DNA of 64,000 nucleotides from Methylorubrum thiocyanatum (GCA_014138645.1 JACJIB010000010.1:1-64000), one strand, 5' to 3'. Positions 52,657 to 61,490 are shown, counted from the stretch's first letter. Program-made: numbers and translations. The notes: generated by a model not told the origin, from the letters alone.

Positions 52657-53103
52657 TCAGGCATGCCCGACGCGCGCTCGGCTGAGGGCGTGGGCGAAGC
52701 CTTCGAGGGAGAGCGCGCCCGTCTCCTCCGCGACGATGCGCTGGATCGCGACGCCGGCGAACACCTCGTCGAGCACCAGCTTGAAGAACACCGTCATCGG
52801 CTCGGCGGAAAATTCGAGGTCGAGGACCACCTGCATCGAGCGGCCCCAGTCCAGGCACACATCGGCCGCGTCGGCGTAGGTCAGCACCGATTCCTTGAAG
52901 TACAGCTCGGCGGAGGAGGCGACGACGTCGGCGATGTTGCCGTGCCGCTCGCCGCGGATCCAGCCGATCAGCACGCCGCCATCGACGAGGCACAGCTCGG
53001 CGATGAAGTCGCGCAAAGCTTCGGCAAAGATCTGTTCAGCCGCCGCATAGGTGTGCGGGACGGCGGACGGTCCTGGCGCGAAACGTTGGACCTGAGGGGT
53101 CAT
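52657..53103 (-). CDS. Unknown protein encoded in the flagellar cluster
   Basis: 148 residues, no signal peptide or membrane helix; mixed alpha/beta with hydrophobic strands (LCLVDGGVLIGWIRGERHG, MQVVLDLEFS) and a helical C-terminus. I do not recognise the family. Its ATG overlaps the flhB stop (ATGA, 53103/53100), so it is translationally coupled to flhB and probably cytosolic, and ftcR follows on the same strand. That position argues for a role in flagellar export or its control, but this is inference from context only. Confidence 0.7.
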   Translation of the reverse strand: MTPQVQRFAPGPSAVPHTYAAAEQIFAEALRDFIAELCLVDGGVLIGWIRGERHGNIADVVASSAELYFKESVLTYADAADVCLDWGRSMQVVLDLEFSAEPMTVFFKLVLDEVFAGVAIQRIVAEETGALSLEGFAHALSRARVGHA

Positions 53104-54164
53104 CGGGCTCTCGCGAAAAGGAAGAAAAGGATCTGCGCCACGGCACGATAAAATTCTGCCGGTATCGTTTGATCGACCTGCACAGCATCGTACAGCGACC
53201 TTGCCAGAGGCTTGTCTTCGATCACCGCGATGCCTTTTTCCTCGGCGATCGCACGGATACGCAGCGCGATGAGGTCCTGCCCCTTGGCGAGCACGAGCGG
53301 GGCCGGATTCTCGGAGGGCTCGTAGCGCAGGGCCACCGCGAAATGGGTCGGGTTGGCGATCACCACGGTGGCGCGATCGACGTTGGCGAGCATCCGGTTG
53401 CGGGCGCGGTCCTGGGCGAGCGAGCGCAGCCGCGCCTTGACGGAGGGGTCGCCCTCGGTCTGCTTGTGCTCGTCCTTGATGTCCTGGCGCGACATCCGCA
53501 GCGAGCGCTGCCAGCGCAGCCGCGCCCAGACGAGGTCGCCCGCGACGATCACGATGGTGGCGATGGCCACCGCCGAGACGAGGCGGATCGAGACCGTCAG
53601 GATCAGTTCGGGCAGTTGGCTCGGATCGACGAACATGGCGTTCACGGCTCTGGTCCGCTCCGAGCGAAGGAGCAGAAGGGCGACGACACTGACCGACAGG
53701 AATTTAACGAGGGATTTCAGGAACTCGACCTGACCCGACGTCCCGAAGATCCGCGAGAGGCCCGCCATCGGCGAGACCCGCGACCATTTCGGCTGGATCC
53801 GGTCGAGGACGAAGCGCGGCAGGTTCTGGAGGAGCGAGGCCGTGAGGCTGCACACCGCCAGAATGAGCAGGATCGGCAGGAGGAAGCGCCCCGCCGCCAG
53901 CGCCACCCGGCTGAGCAGCAGCATCGCGTCGCCGCCGGTCTCCAGGGCGAAGCCGCGCGGATCGTCGAGAAGCGGCGCGAAGTCCCGCGCGAGCTGCGAC
54001 GCCTGCCCCCGCGCGAACAGGGCCAGCGCGATCAGCAGCCCGAGCGTCGAGGCGAAGACCGGTGCCTCGCGCGAGAACGGGATGTCGCCCTTCTCGATCG
54101 CCTCCCGCACCCGCCGCTCCGTGGCGGCTTCTGTCTTGCTCTCGTGGTCGGTCTCCTCCGCCAC
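53100..54164 (-). CDS. flhB: Flagellar export switch protein FlhB
   Basis: 354 residues. N-terminal KTEAATERRVREAIEKGDIPFSRE, four transmembrane helices, and a cytoplasmic domain with the self-cleavage motif NPTH (TVVIANPTHFAVALRYE), then PLVLAKGQDLIALRIRAIAEEKGI and EDKPLARSLYDAV. It changes export specificity from rod/hook to filament subunits together with FliK. ATG at 54164, about 37 bases after fliG. Confidence 0.97.
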   Translation of the reverse strand: MAEETDHESKTEAATERRVREAIEKGDIPFSREAPVFASTLGLLIALALFARGQASQLARDFAPLLDDPRGFALETGGDAMLLLSRVALAAGRFLLPILLILAVCSLTASLLQNLPRFVLDRIQPKWSRVSPMAGLSRIFGTSGQVEFLKSLVKFLSVSVVALLLLRSERTRAVNAMFVDPSQLPELILTVSIRLVSAVAIATIVIVAGDLVWARLRWQRSLRMSRQDIKDEHKQTEGDPSVKARLRSLAQDRARNRMLANVDRATVVIANPTHFAVALRYEPSENPAPLVLAKGQDLIALRIRAIAEEKGIAVIEDKPLARSLYDAVQVDQTIPAEFYRAVAQILFFLFARAR

Positions 54165-54201
54165 GCATCAGCCCCGGGGGCGTGCGCGGACGGGACGCCG
54201 G

Positions 54202-55278
54202 TCAGCGAATGAGCGCTTCATCCTCGCCTCCCGGATTGATCTCGATCTCGCCGCGTCCGGCCATGTCCATGGCCAGATCGGTGATGGAGCGGCGCGCCTC
54301 CAGCACGTCGCGCTGCGCCGCCGGCTCGCCGCCGTTCAGCTCGTGCTCGACCATGCGGCGCACCCGCGCCGAAAGCGCGCTGAGCACGGTGGTGCGGAAC
54401 TCGACGTCCGTCCCCTTCAGCGCCAGCACCAGGCGGTCGTTGGGCACGGCGTCGAACAGGGTGGTGCGGGCACGCGGCGCTAGCTTGACGATGTCGTCGA
54501 AGGTGAAGAGCAGGCCTTTCAGGATCTCGACCGATTTCGGACGCGACTCGCCCAGGCTGGTCAGCACGTCGTCCATCTGCTGGCGCTCCATCTTGTTGAT
54601 GATGTCGGCCATCTTGGCGTGCGTGTCGGCGCCGGAATTGCGCGCGCCGTTGATCATGAAGTCCTCGTGCAGCGTCTTCTCGATCGCGTGCAGCACGTCG
54701 TCGACGATGGGCTTGAAGCTCAGCATCCGCCGCATCACCGTGTTGCGTAAGGGCGCGGGCAGGTGGCCCATCACCTTGGCGGCGGTGGCGGGCTTCACCT
54801 TCGACAGGATCAGCGCCGCGGTCTGAGGGTGTTCCTTGACGAGGTAGCTCGCCAGCACGCTCTCCTGCACCGTGCCAAGGCGCTCCCAGACCGAGCGGGT
54901 GGCGCTGCCGCGCACGTCGGCGAGGATGTCGGCGATCTGGTCGGCCGGCAGCAGGCCGGTGAGCAGCTTCTCGATCTCGCCCGCGGTGCCGATCAGGCTG
55001 TTGCCGGCGGAGAATTCGGCGGAGAAGTGCTCCACCACGGTGTCGAGCTGCTCGGGGCTGACCGCCCCGAGATTCGAGGCCGAGCGGGTGATGCGCTTGA
55101 GCTCGTCCGGCTCGAAATACTTGATGAGCCGCCCGGCCGCGGGCTTGCCCATGGCGAGCAGGAGCGCCGCGACCTGATCGACGGGATCGAGCCGCCGCGC
55201 CGCCGCACGGGGGGCGACGGCGCTCACGGGCAGGGCGTCCGACGGGACGGGGCTCGCGGCCAGGGGACTCGACGACAT
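54202..55278 (-). CDS. fliG: Flagellar motor switch protein FliG
   Basis: 358 residues. The FliF-binding N-domain (DQVAALLLAMGKPAAGRLIKYFEPDELKRI), middle domain (LVKEHPQTAALILSKVKPATAAKVMGHLP) and C-domain torque helix (FTFDDIVKLAPRARTTLFDAVPNDRLVLALKG) are all present. An N-terminal Ala/Pro/Ser-rich lead of about 30 residues is extra. ATG at 55278, directly after fliN. Confidence 0.96.
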   Translation of the reverse strand: MSSSPLAASPVPSDALPVSAVAPRAAARRLDPVDQVAALLLAMGKPAAGRLIKYFEPDELKRITRSASNLGAVSPEQLDTVVEHFSAEFSAGNSLIGTAGEIEKLLTGLLPADQIADILADVRGSATRSVWERLGTVQESVLASYLVKEHPQTAALILSKVKPATAAKVMGHLPAPLRNTVMRRMLSFKPIVDDVLHAIEKTLHEDFMINGARNSGADTHAKMADIINKMERQQMDDVLTSLGESRPKSVEILKGLLFTFDDIVKLAPRARTTLFDAVPNDRLVLALKGTDVEFRTTVLSALSARVRRMVEHELNGGEPAAQRDVLEARRSITDLAMDMAGRGEIEINPGGEDEALIR

Positions 55279-55300
55279 GGCGGCCCGCTCTCGCCCAGGC

Positions 55301-55627
55301 TCAGGTGGTCTGGTCGGCGGCCGACGGGCCGACCACCTCGGTCAGCGACACGCCGAAGCGGGAATTGTCCTCCTCGACGATGACGATCTCGCCGCGGGCG
55401 ATGACGCGGCCGTTGACCATCACGTCCACCGGCTCGCCGACCCGGTGATCGAGCGGCACGACGGCGCCGCGTCCGAGCTTCATCAGGTCGGCCACCGGCA
55501 TGGTCGCCGAGCCGAGCACGACCTGCATCAGCACCGGGATGCGCAGGATCGAGTCGAGGTTGCGCCCGTCGCCGACGCGGGGCTCGTTGCCGGCGAGATC
55601 GGTTTCGGGGAAGGGGCTGCTGCTCAT
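55301..55627 (-). CDS. fliN: Flagellar motor switch protein FliN
   Basis: 108-residue C-ring subunit with a SpoA domain: ILRIPVLMQVVLGSATMPVADLMKLGRGAVVPLDHRVGEPVDVMVNGRVIARGEIVIVEEDNSRFGVSLTEVV fits the family throughout (read in segments; the repeated RVIARGEIV core is typical). ATG at 55627. Upstream lies the divergent PepSY-like gene, so fliN and the genes after it need their own promoter. Confidence 0.94.
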   Translation of the reverse strand: MSSSPFPETDLAGNEPRVGDGRNLDSILRIPVLMQVVLGSATMPVADLMKLGRGAVVPLDHRVGEPVDVMVNGRVIARGEIVIVEEDNSRFGVSLTEVVGPSAADQTT

Positions 55628-55742
55628 CGCTCGGGCTCGGTGGGTCGGCTTGGCCGTCGGGCCGGTCTAGCGCGCCTGGCTGACGCGAGGCTGTCGCCGG
55701 ATGTCCGGACGGGTCCACGGCGCGCCGGACTGCCTGACATTT

Positions 55743-55763
55743 CGCTGACGGCGGGCGTCAGCG
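55743..55763. repeat. Inverted repeat between fliN and the PepSY-like gene
   Basis: CGCTGACG (55743-55750) and CGTCAGCG (55756-55763) form a perfect 8-bp inverted repeat with a 5-base spacer in the 196-base divergent spacer. It could be a regulator-binding site; nothing more can be shown. Confidence 0.35.
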
Positions 55764-55823
55764 TCGCGGGGCCACGCGGTGACATCAGGAGGCGTCACGC
55801 GATTCCAACCGGAGCCGAACGCC

Positions 55824-56123
55824 ATGAATGCCCGCAAGACCGTGAATGCCCACAAGACCGTCGTCGCTCGCCTCGCAGCCGCTACGCTCATCGCCGGCCT
55901 CGCCGCCCCGGCCCTCGCCGATGCGCCGGGAAAGGACTGGATGCCGATCGACCAAGTGCTGACCAAGCTGTCGGAAGCCGGCTACGGCCCGGTGCGCAGC
56001 ATCGAGGCCGATGACGGGGTGTGGAAGGCCAAGGCCGAGAGGGACGGCCGGACCATCAAGGTTCAGGTCGATCCGCGGACCGGCGCCGTCGTCGAGAAGG
56101 CCAAGCGGCAGAGCGACGACTGA
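55824..56123 (+). CDS. Small exported PepSY-domain protein
   Basis: 99 residues from ATG 55824. Signal peptide (VVARLAAATLIAGLAAPALADA), then MPIDQVLTKLSEAGYGPVRSIEADDGVWKAKAERDGRTIKVQVDPRTGAVVEK (read in segments), the single PepSY-like fold seen in many small periplasmic proteins. Such proteins may inhibit proteases or bind cofactors; no specific role is known. It lies on the plus strand between minus-strand flagellar genes and is not obviously related to motility. Confidence 0.75.
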   Translation: MNARKTVNAHKTVVARLAAATLIAGLAAPALADAPGKDWMPIDQVLTKLSEAGYGPVRSIEADDGVWKAKAERDGRTIKVQVDPRTGAVVEKAKRQSDD

Positions 56124-56136
56124 GGCGGGACACGCC

Positions 56137-56433
56137 TCACGCGGTCTCGGAGCGCGCCGCGACGAGGGCGGCGCGCGAGGCCTCCAGCGCGTCCAGCACC
56201 GCCCGCGCCTCCTCGATCTTGAGGCTGAGCGCGTCCAGCACCTCGCGGCCCTCCTCCTTGAAGGAGCGCACCGCCTCCCCGGCCTGGGTCAGCGCCACGC
56301 CGGAGGCGGCGACCGCCGCGCCGTACTCGGCCTGGGTCCGGTCGAGGCGCTTGAGCTTCAGGTACATCGGCACCACGCAGGCGCTCGTCGCCACGAGCGC
56401 GACAAGCAGTACGCCGTCAACCAAGGAGCCCAT
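56137..56433 (-). CDS. Small membrane-anchored coiled-coil protein downstream of fliM
   Basis: 98 residues: one N-terminal transmembrane helix (LVDGVLLVALVATSACVVPMYLKL) and a long cytoplasmic coiled coil to the end. Its first 17 bases overlap the fliM 3' end in another frame, so the two are coupled. I recall similar short proteins beside fliM/fliN in other alphaproteobacteria (possibly the DUF6468 family). A motor or C-ring accessory role is inferred from place. Confidence 0.7.
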   Translation of the reverse strand: MGSLVDGVLLVALVATSACVVPMYLKLKRLDRTQAEYGAAVAASGVALTQAGEAVRSFKEEGREVLDALSLKIEEARAVLDALEASRAALVAARSETA

Positions 56434-57424
56434 GGCCGCCCTCCTTCTCGGGATTGATCGCGTCCTCCACCCGCAGGACGTAGGCGCCCTGCGACTGGCC
56501 GGCCCGGCACCAGAACAGCGGCCGGTCGTTGCCTTCGAGCTTGATCCGCGTCGCGGGCGTCGCGTCGAGGGTGAGCACCTGCCCGACCTTCAGCCCGGCG
56601 ATCTCGCCGAGCGTCAGGTGGCGCTCCTCCAGCACCGCCCGCAGGCGCACGGTGGTCTTCTGGACCTCCGCGGCGATCTGCTGGGCCCAGCGCGGGTCGC
56701 GGGCGGCGGATTCGCCGGTGAGCACCTTGGCGAGCGCCGGGCGCAGGGGGTTCAGCACCGTCTGCGGGATGATGAGGAACATCTCGCCGCCGCGGTTGAG
56801 CGCCTGCAACAGGAACTTGGCCTGTACCGCCTTGTTGGAGCGCCGGCCGATGACGGCGAACTCCATCCGGGTCTCGGTCCGCTCCAGGCGGAAGGCGGTC
56901 TGCGAGACGAGGCCGAAGGAGGATTCCAGCGCCTTCCCGACCTGCTCGAACACCATCTGCGCGATGCGCAGCTCGATCGCCGAGAAGGTGCGCTCGTCCT
57001 CCACCGGCGGCTCGGAGCCGTCGGAGCCGAACAGCACCTCGACCATGGTGTAGAGGAAGTCGCGGTCGAGCCCGACGAGCACGTGCCCGTCCCATTCCGC
57101 CGCGTGGAAGATGCCGACCACCGCGTTGGCGTCGTAGGCGTCGAGGAACTCGCCGAAGCGCCCGCTCTCGACACCGCTGAGCGAGTAGAAGGTCGAGGAG
57201 GCGGCGAAGTGCTTGGCCGCATCGCTGCAGGCGGTGGCGAGGCGGTCGAACACCACGCTCAGCATCGGCAGCCGGTCGAGCGACAGGCCGCCGGCCTCCT
57301 GGATGCGGGCGCGGAGATCGCTCGCGGGCTTCGTGGCCGTGACGAAGGGGGGCAGCTCGGGCCGGGAATCCGGGGTCGCCTCGGCCGCCTCGGCCGCCGC
57401 GTCGGAGGCTTGCGTCTCGTCCAT
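56417..57424 (-). CDS. fliM: Flagellar motor switch protein FliM
   Basis: 335 residues. N-terminal Ala/Glu-rich segment where CheY-P binds in relatives (no clear EIDAL-type motif visible), middle CheC-like domain (AVVGIFHAAEWDGHVLVGLDRDFLYTMVEVLFG, with the acidic GSDGSEPPVEDE insert), and a C-terminal SpoA domain (VQKTTVRLRAVLEERHLTLGEIAGLKVGQVLTLDA). Part of the C ring. Twelve bases downstream of motA. ATG at 57424. Confidence 0.93.
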   Translation of the reverse strand: MDETQASDAAAEAAEATPDSRPELPPFVTATKPASDLRARIQEAGGLSLDRLPMLSVVFDRLATACSDAAKHFAASSTFYSLSGVESGRFGEFLDAYDANAVVGIFHAAEWDGHVLVGLDRDFLYTMVEVLFGSDGSEPPVEDERTFSAIELRIAQMVFEQVGKALESSFGLVSQTAFRLERTETRMEFAVIGRRSNKAVQAKFLLQALNRGGEMFLIIPQTVLNPLRPALAKVLTGESAARDPRWAQQIAAEVQKTTVRLRAVLEERHLTLGEIAGLKVGQVLTLDATPATRIKLEGNDRPLFWCRAGQSQGAYVLRVEDAINPEKEGGHGLLG

Positions 57425-57436
57425 CTGGAAAAACCC

Positions 57437-58312
57437 TTAGGCCGCAGCCGGTTCGGCGCGGGCGCCCGGCACGGTGGCGCTCTCGACCTCGTCGATGGTC
57501 GGGCGGTCGGCCCCGGCGATACCCTTGCGACCGTGCTCGATCGCGACCTGGGGCAGCGCGCCGTTCATGTAGGCGATCAGGCTCTGCTTCACGATGGTGT
57601 AGGGGGCACACTGCTTCTCGCGCACGCCCTTCACCTTGATGGCGAGCGGGGCCAGCACGCCGTAGGAGGCGAACACGCCGAAGAAGGTGCCGACCAGCGC
57701 CGCGCCGATCAGGCCGCCGAGGATCTGCGGCGACTGGTCGAGCGCGCCCATCGCCTTCACGATGCCGAGCACCGCCGCGACGATGCCGAGGGCCGGCAGC
57801 GCCTCGGCCACGGTGTTGATCGCGGCGTAGGGCTTGAGCCGATACTTCTTGTGGGTGCCGATCTCCTCCTCCATCAGCGCCTCGATCTCGTGCGAGCGGG
57901 CGTTGCCGATCAGGATCAGGCGGCAATAGTCGCAGATGAACAGGAGCAGATCCTGATCCTTGGTCACATCGGGATAGTTCTTGAAGATCTCGGAATTGGC
58001 CGGATCGTCGAAATGCGTCTCGACCTCGTTGCGCGGCTTGGTCTTCAATTCGCGCATCAGGGCGTGCAGCAGCCCGAGCAGCGAGAGGAAGTCCTGGCGC
58101 TTCGGACCCTTGTTGGTGAAGGCCTCCATCGTCGCCTTGCCGGAATCCATCACGACCTTCAGCGGGTTGGCGATGACGAAGGTGCCCGCCGCCATGCCGC
58201 CGATGATGACGAATTCCCAGGGCTGCCAGATCACGATCAGGTGCCCGCCCATGGCGACGAAGCCGCCGAGCATGCAGCCAATCGCGATGACGAGGCCGAC
58301 GAGGATTCCCAT
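57437..58312 (-). CDS. motA: Flagellar stator protein MotA
   Basis: 291 residues with four transmembrane helices: GLVIAIGCMLGGFVAMGG, WEFVIIGGMAAGTFVIANP, ALPALGIVAAVLGIVKAMGAL (with the conserved prolines) and LGGLIGAALVGTFFGVFASYGVLAPLA. The cytoplasmic loop has the LHALMRELKTKPRNEVETHFDDP charge pattern that meets FliG. Pairs with MotB to conduct protons. ATG at 58312; first gene of the minus-strand flagellar set. Confidence 0.96.
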   Translation of the reverse strand: MGILVGLVIAIGCMLGGFVAMGGHLIVIWQPWEFVIIGGMAAGTFVIANPLKVVMDSGKATMEAFTNKGPKRQDFLSLLGLLHALMRELKTKPRNEVETHFDDPANSEIFKNYPDVTKDQDLLLFICDYCRLILIGNARSHEIEALMEEEIGTHKKYRLKPYAAINTVAEALPALGIVAAVLGIVKAMGALDQSPQILGGLIGAALVGTFFGVFASYGVLAPLAIKVKGVREKQCAPYTIVKQSLIAYMNGALPQVAIEHGRKGIAGADRPTIDEVESATVPGARAEPAAA

Positions 58313-58550
58313 GGGGAGGCTCCGGGGGGACACCGCTGCGGGGACGGGTACCGACGCGCGGCGGCCCTTCTCCCCGAGCGAATACGGGCGGTGGCTTGCG
58401 CGGAGCTTTTTGGAGCGATGCGGCGCCCCCGCTTGGAGCCGGGCACACGAGCGCATAACTGAAGGCTCATCATGAGCGGCGATACGCCCGGCCGATATCC
58501 GGGGGTATCGCATCCGGCGGACGACCGCCGCCTCGCCGTCGCGAGGGCGG

Positions 58551-58577
58551 CCGAGGATGAGCGCCCCTCATCCTCGG
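58551..58577 (+). promoter_or_regulatory. Hairpin covering the first hslV start codon
   Basis: CCGAGGATGAG (58551-58561) and CTCATCCTCGG (58567-58577) form a perfect 11-bp stem with a 5-base loop; the ATG at 58557 lies inside the left arm. It could hide that start codon in the mRNA, or show that the true start lies downstream (TTG 58617 or ATG 58647). Confidence 0.45.
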
Positions 58578-59177
58578 CTGTTCTCGAACCAGTTTCAAAC
58601 GAACCGGAGCGCCTCCTTGGCCCAGACCGACGATCGCCTGCCGCAGATGCACGCCACCACGATCCTGATGGTCCGCAAGGGCGGCCGCGTCGTGATCGGC
58701 GGCGACGGACAGGTCAGCCTCGGCCAGACCATCGTGAAGGGCAATGCCCGCAAGGTCCGGCGGCTGGCCAAGGGCAGCGTCATCGGCGGCTTCGCGGGCG
58801 CGACCGCCGACGCCTTCACCCTGTTCGAGCGGCTGGAGGCCAAGCTGGAGCAGTATCCCGGCCAGCTCACCCGCGCCTGCGTCGAACTCACCAAGGATTG
58901 GCGCACCGACCGCTACCTGCGCCGCCTGGAGGCGATGATGCTGGTGGCCGACAAGGACGTCAGCCTGCTGCTCTCCGGATCCGGCGACGTGCTGGAGCCC
59001 GAGACCGGCGTGATGGCGATCGGATCGGGCGGCAACTTCGCGCTCGCCGCCGCACGCGCGCTGGAGGACGGGGAGCACGACGCCGAGGCGATCGTGCGCC
59101 GGTCGATGAAGATCGCTGCCGAGATCTGCGTCTACACCAACGGCAACCTCGTGATCGAAGCCCTCGACGCGGGCTGA
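58557..59177 (+). CDS. hslV: ATP-dependent protease subunit HslV
   Basis: Proteolytic core of the HslVU (ClpQY) protease; hexameric rings in the cytosol. The N-terminal threonine nucleophile lies in HATTILMVRKGGRVVIGGDGQVS, followed by GSVIGGFAGATADAFTLFERLE. From ATG 58557 it is 206 residues with a 30-residue propeptide-like lead; TTG 58617 (GGAGCG six bases upstream) would give 186 and ATG 58647 176, nearer the E. coli size. Start undecided. hslU follows after about 106 bases. Confidence 0.93.
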   Translation: MSAPHPRLFSNQFQTNRSASLAQTDDRLPQMHATTILMVRKGGRVVIGGDGQVSLGQTIVKGNARKVRRLAKGSVIGGFAGATADAFTLFERLEAKLEQYPGQLTRACVELTKDWRTDRYLRRLEAMMLVADKDVSLLLSGSGDVLEPETGVMAIGSGGNFALAAARALEDGEHDAEAIVRRSMKIAAEICVYTNGNLVIEALDAG

Positions 59178-59283
59178 AGGCCGCGCTCTCTGGAAAGCCA
59201 GCCCAGCCCCGCTTAGATCGACGGTCAGGGGGTGGCCTCGTGCCGCCCCGCCAAGTCCTGAAAGAATCGGCCGCAGGAGCCCG

Positions 59284-60597
59284 ATGACCACCTTCTCTCC
59301 CCGCGAGATCGTCTCCGAGCTCGACCGCTTCATCGTCGGCCAGAAGGACGCCAAGCGCGCGGTCGCCATCGCGCTGCGCAACCGCTGGCGCCGCCAGCAG
59401 CTGAAAGGTCCGCTGCGGGACGAGGTGGCGCCCAAGAACATTCTGATGATCGGCCCGACCGGCTGCGGCAAGACCGAGATCGCCCGCCGCCTCGCGCGAC
59501 TGGCCGGCGCGCCCTTCCTCAAGGTCGAGGCGACCAAGTTCACCGAGGTCGGCTATGTCGGTCGCGACGTCGAGCAGATCGTGCGCGACCTCGTCGAGGT
59601 CGGCATCGGCCTGACGCGGGAGGAGAAGCGCAAGGCGGTGAAAGCCAAGGCGGAGGCCGCGGCCGAGTCGCGCATCCTCGACGCGCTCGTCGGCCCGACC
59701 GCGAGCCAGGCGACCCGCGAGAGCTTCCGCAAGAAGCTGCGCAACAGCGAACTCGACGACAAGGAGGTCGAGATTGAACTCGCCCCGTCGGGTCCGCAGG
59801 GCATGCCGATGTTCGAGATCCCCGGCATGCCGGGCGCCTCCATGGGTGCGATCAACATCTCCGACATGCTCGGCAAGGCGCTGGGCGGCCAGCGCGGCAA
59901 GCCGCGCCGCATCACCGTCGCCGACGCCTACGCGCCGCTGATCGCCGAGGAGAGCGACAAGCTCGTGGACGACGACGCGCTCACCCGCGAGGCGATCCGC
60001 GAGGTGGAGGACAACGGCATCGTCTTCCTCGACGAGATCGACAAGATCTGCGCCCGCGAGGGCCGCTCGGGTGCCGATGTGTCCCGCGAGGGCGTGCAGC
60101 GCGACCTGCTGCCCTTGATCGAGGGCACCACGGTGGCGACCAAGCACGGGCCGGTGAAGACCGACCACATCCTGTTCATCGCATCCGGCGCCTTCCACGT
60201 CTCGAAGCCGTCCGACCTGCTCCCCGAATTGCAGGGCCGCCTGCCGATCCGCGTCGAGCTGCAGCCGCTGACCGTGGAGGATTTCAAGCAGATCCTCACG
60301 GCGACGGAGGCGAGCCTGATCAAGCAGACGGTGGCGCTGATGGAGACCGAGGGCGTCACCCTCGACTTCACCGAGGACGCCATCGACGCGCTCGCCCGCG
60401 TGGCGGTGGAGGTGAACGGCTCGGTGGAGAATATCGGCGCCCGCCGCCTCCAGACCGTGCTGGAACGGGTGATCGACGAGATCTCGTTCACCGCCACCGA
60501 CCGCTCGGGCGAGACCGTGCCGATCGATGCGGGCTATGTCCGCGAGCGGGTGGCGGATCTGGCCGCCAACACGGATCTCAGCCGCTTCATCCTCTGA
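59284..60597 (+). CDS. hslU: ATP-dependent protease ATPase subunit HslU
   Basis: 437-residue AAA+ unfoldase partner of HslV. Walker A GPTGCGKTEIARRLA, pore loop GYVGRDVE, Walker B IVFLDEIDKI, the intermediate domain between them, and the sensor/arginine region LLPELQGRLPIRVEL; it ends in the typical DLSRFIL tail that inserts into HslV. ATG at 59284. Confidence 0.98.
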   Translation: MTTFSPREIVSELDRFIVGQKDAKRAVAIALRNRWRRQQLKGPLRDEVAPKNILMIGPTGCGKTEIARRLARLAGAPFLKVEATKFTEVGYVGRDVEQIVRDLVEVGIGLTREEKRKAVKAKAEAAAESRILDALVGPTASQATRESFRKKLRNSELDDKEVEIELAPSGPQGMPMFEIPGMPGASMGAINISDMLGKALGGQRGKPRRITVADAYAPLIAEESDKLVDDDALTREAIREVEDNGIVFLDEIDKICAREGRSGADVSREGVQRDLLPLIEGTTVATKHGPVKTDHILFIASGAFHVSKPSDLLPELQGRLPIRVELQPLTVEDFKQILTATEASLIKQTVALMETEGVTLDFTEDAIDALARVAVEVNGSVENIGARRLQTVLERVIDEISFTATDRSGETVPIDAGYVRERVADLAANTDLSRFIL

Positions 60598-60599
60598 CC

Positions 60600-61490
60600 G
60601 TGCCGGCACGGCCGGACGCGTCCGACGTCGCCCTGCCCATCCTCGCTCTGGTCGCGGGGATGGTCTCGATCCAGAGCGGTGCAGCACTCGCCAAGGGATT
60701 GTTTCCGGTCGTCGGCGCAGCGGGCGTCACGGCGCTCCGTGTCGGCTTCTCGGCGCTGATCCTGCTCGCGGTCTGGCGACCCTGGCGGCGCGGTCCGGAA
60801 CGCGGCGATCTCGGCGCCATCGCGCTCTACGGCGCGGCGCTCGGGCTGATGAACCTGCTGTTCTATCTGGCGCTCCGCACGATCCCGCTCGGGATCGCCG
60901 TCGCCATCGAGTTCACCGGCCCGCTCACCGTGGCGCTCGCAGGCGCGCGCCGCGGAATCGATTTCGCCTGGATCGGCCTCGCAGTGTTGGGCCTCGGCCT
61001 GCTCCTGCCGCTCGGCGACGCCCCCACCCTCGACCCGACGGGCGCGGCCCTCGCCCTCGGCGCAGGCCTGTGCTGGGCCGCCTACATCGTCTTCGGCCAG
61101 CGTGCCGGCCGCGCCGGCGGCGGGCGGGCGGTATCCCTCGGCATGCTGGTCGCCGCCGTCGTGGTCGCGCCCGTGGGAATCGGTCAGGCCGGCACGGAGC
61201 TGTTTACGCCCGCGACCCTGGCGACGGGCCTCGTCATCGCCGTGCTGTCGAGCGCCCTGCCCTACTCGCTCGAGATGTTCGCCCTCACCCGCCTGCCCCG
61301 CCCTGCCTTCGGCGTGCTGATGAGCCTGGAGCCGGCGGTCGCGGCATTGGCCGCCCTGGCGCTCCTCGGCGAGCGCCTGACCCCGGTGCAGGGAAGCGCC
61401 ATCGGCTGCATCGTGGCCGCCTCCGCCGGGATCACGCTGGCGGGCCGCAAGCCTGACAAGAGCAAGTCTGAGGAGGATGCGGCCGCTTGA
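60600..61490 (+). CDS. EamA/RhtA-type exporter
   Basis: 296 residues with ten transmembrane helices in two EamA repeats, resembling threonine/homoserine exporters of the RhtA type: AALAKGLFPVVGAAGVTALRVGFSALIL, VAIEFTGPLTVALAG, ALPYSLEMFALTRLPRPAFGVLMSLEPAVAAL. Substrate probably an amino acid or metabolite, not certain. GTG start at 60600, two bases after the hslU stop, so it is likely on the same transcript. Confidence 0.85.
   Translation: MPARPDASDVALPILALVAGMVSIQSGAALAKGLFPVVGAAGVTALRVGFSALILLAVWRPWRRGPERGDLGAIALYGAALGLMNLLFYLALRTIPLGIAVAIEFTGPLTVALAGARRGIDFAWIGLAVLGLGLLLPLGDAPTLDPTGAALALGAGLCWAAYIVFGQRAGRAGGGRAVSLGMLVAAVVVAPVGIGQAGTELFTPATLATGLVIAVLSSALPYSLEMFALTRLPRPAFGVLMSLEPAVAALAALALLGERLTPVQGSAIGCIVAASAGITLAGRKPDKSKSEEDAAA

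Noticed and set aside
56021..58462. An 813-codon plus-strand open frame opposite fliM and motA
   Set aside because: Antisense shadow; fliM and motA are unmistakable on the other strand and the frame has no recognisable motif.
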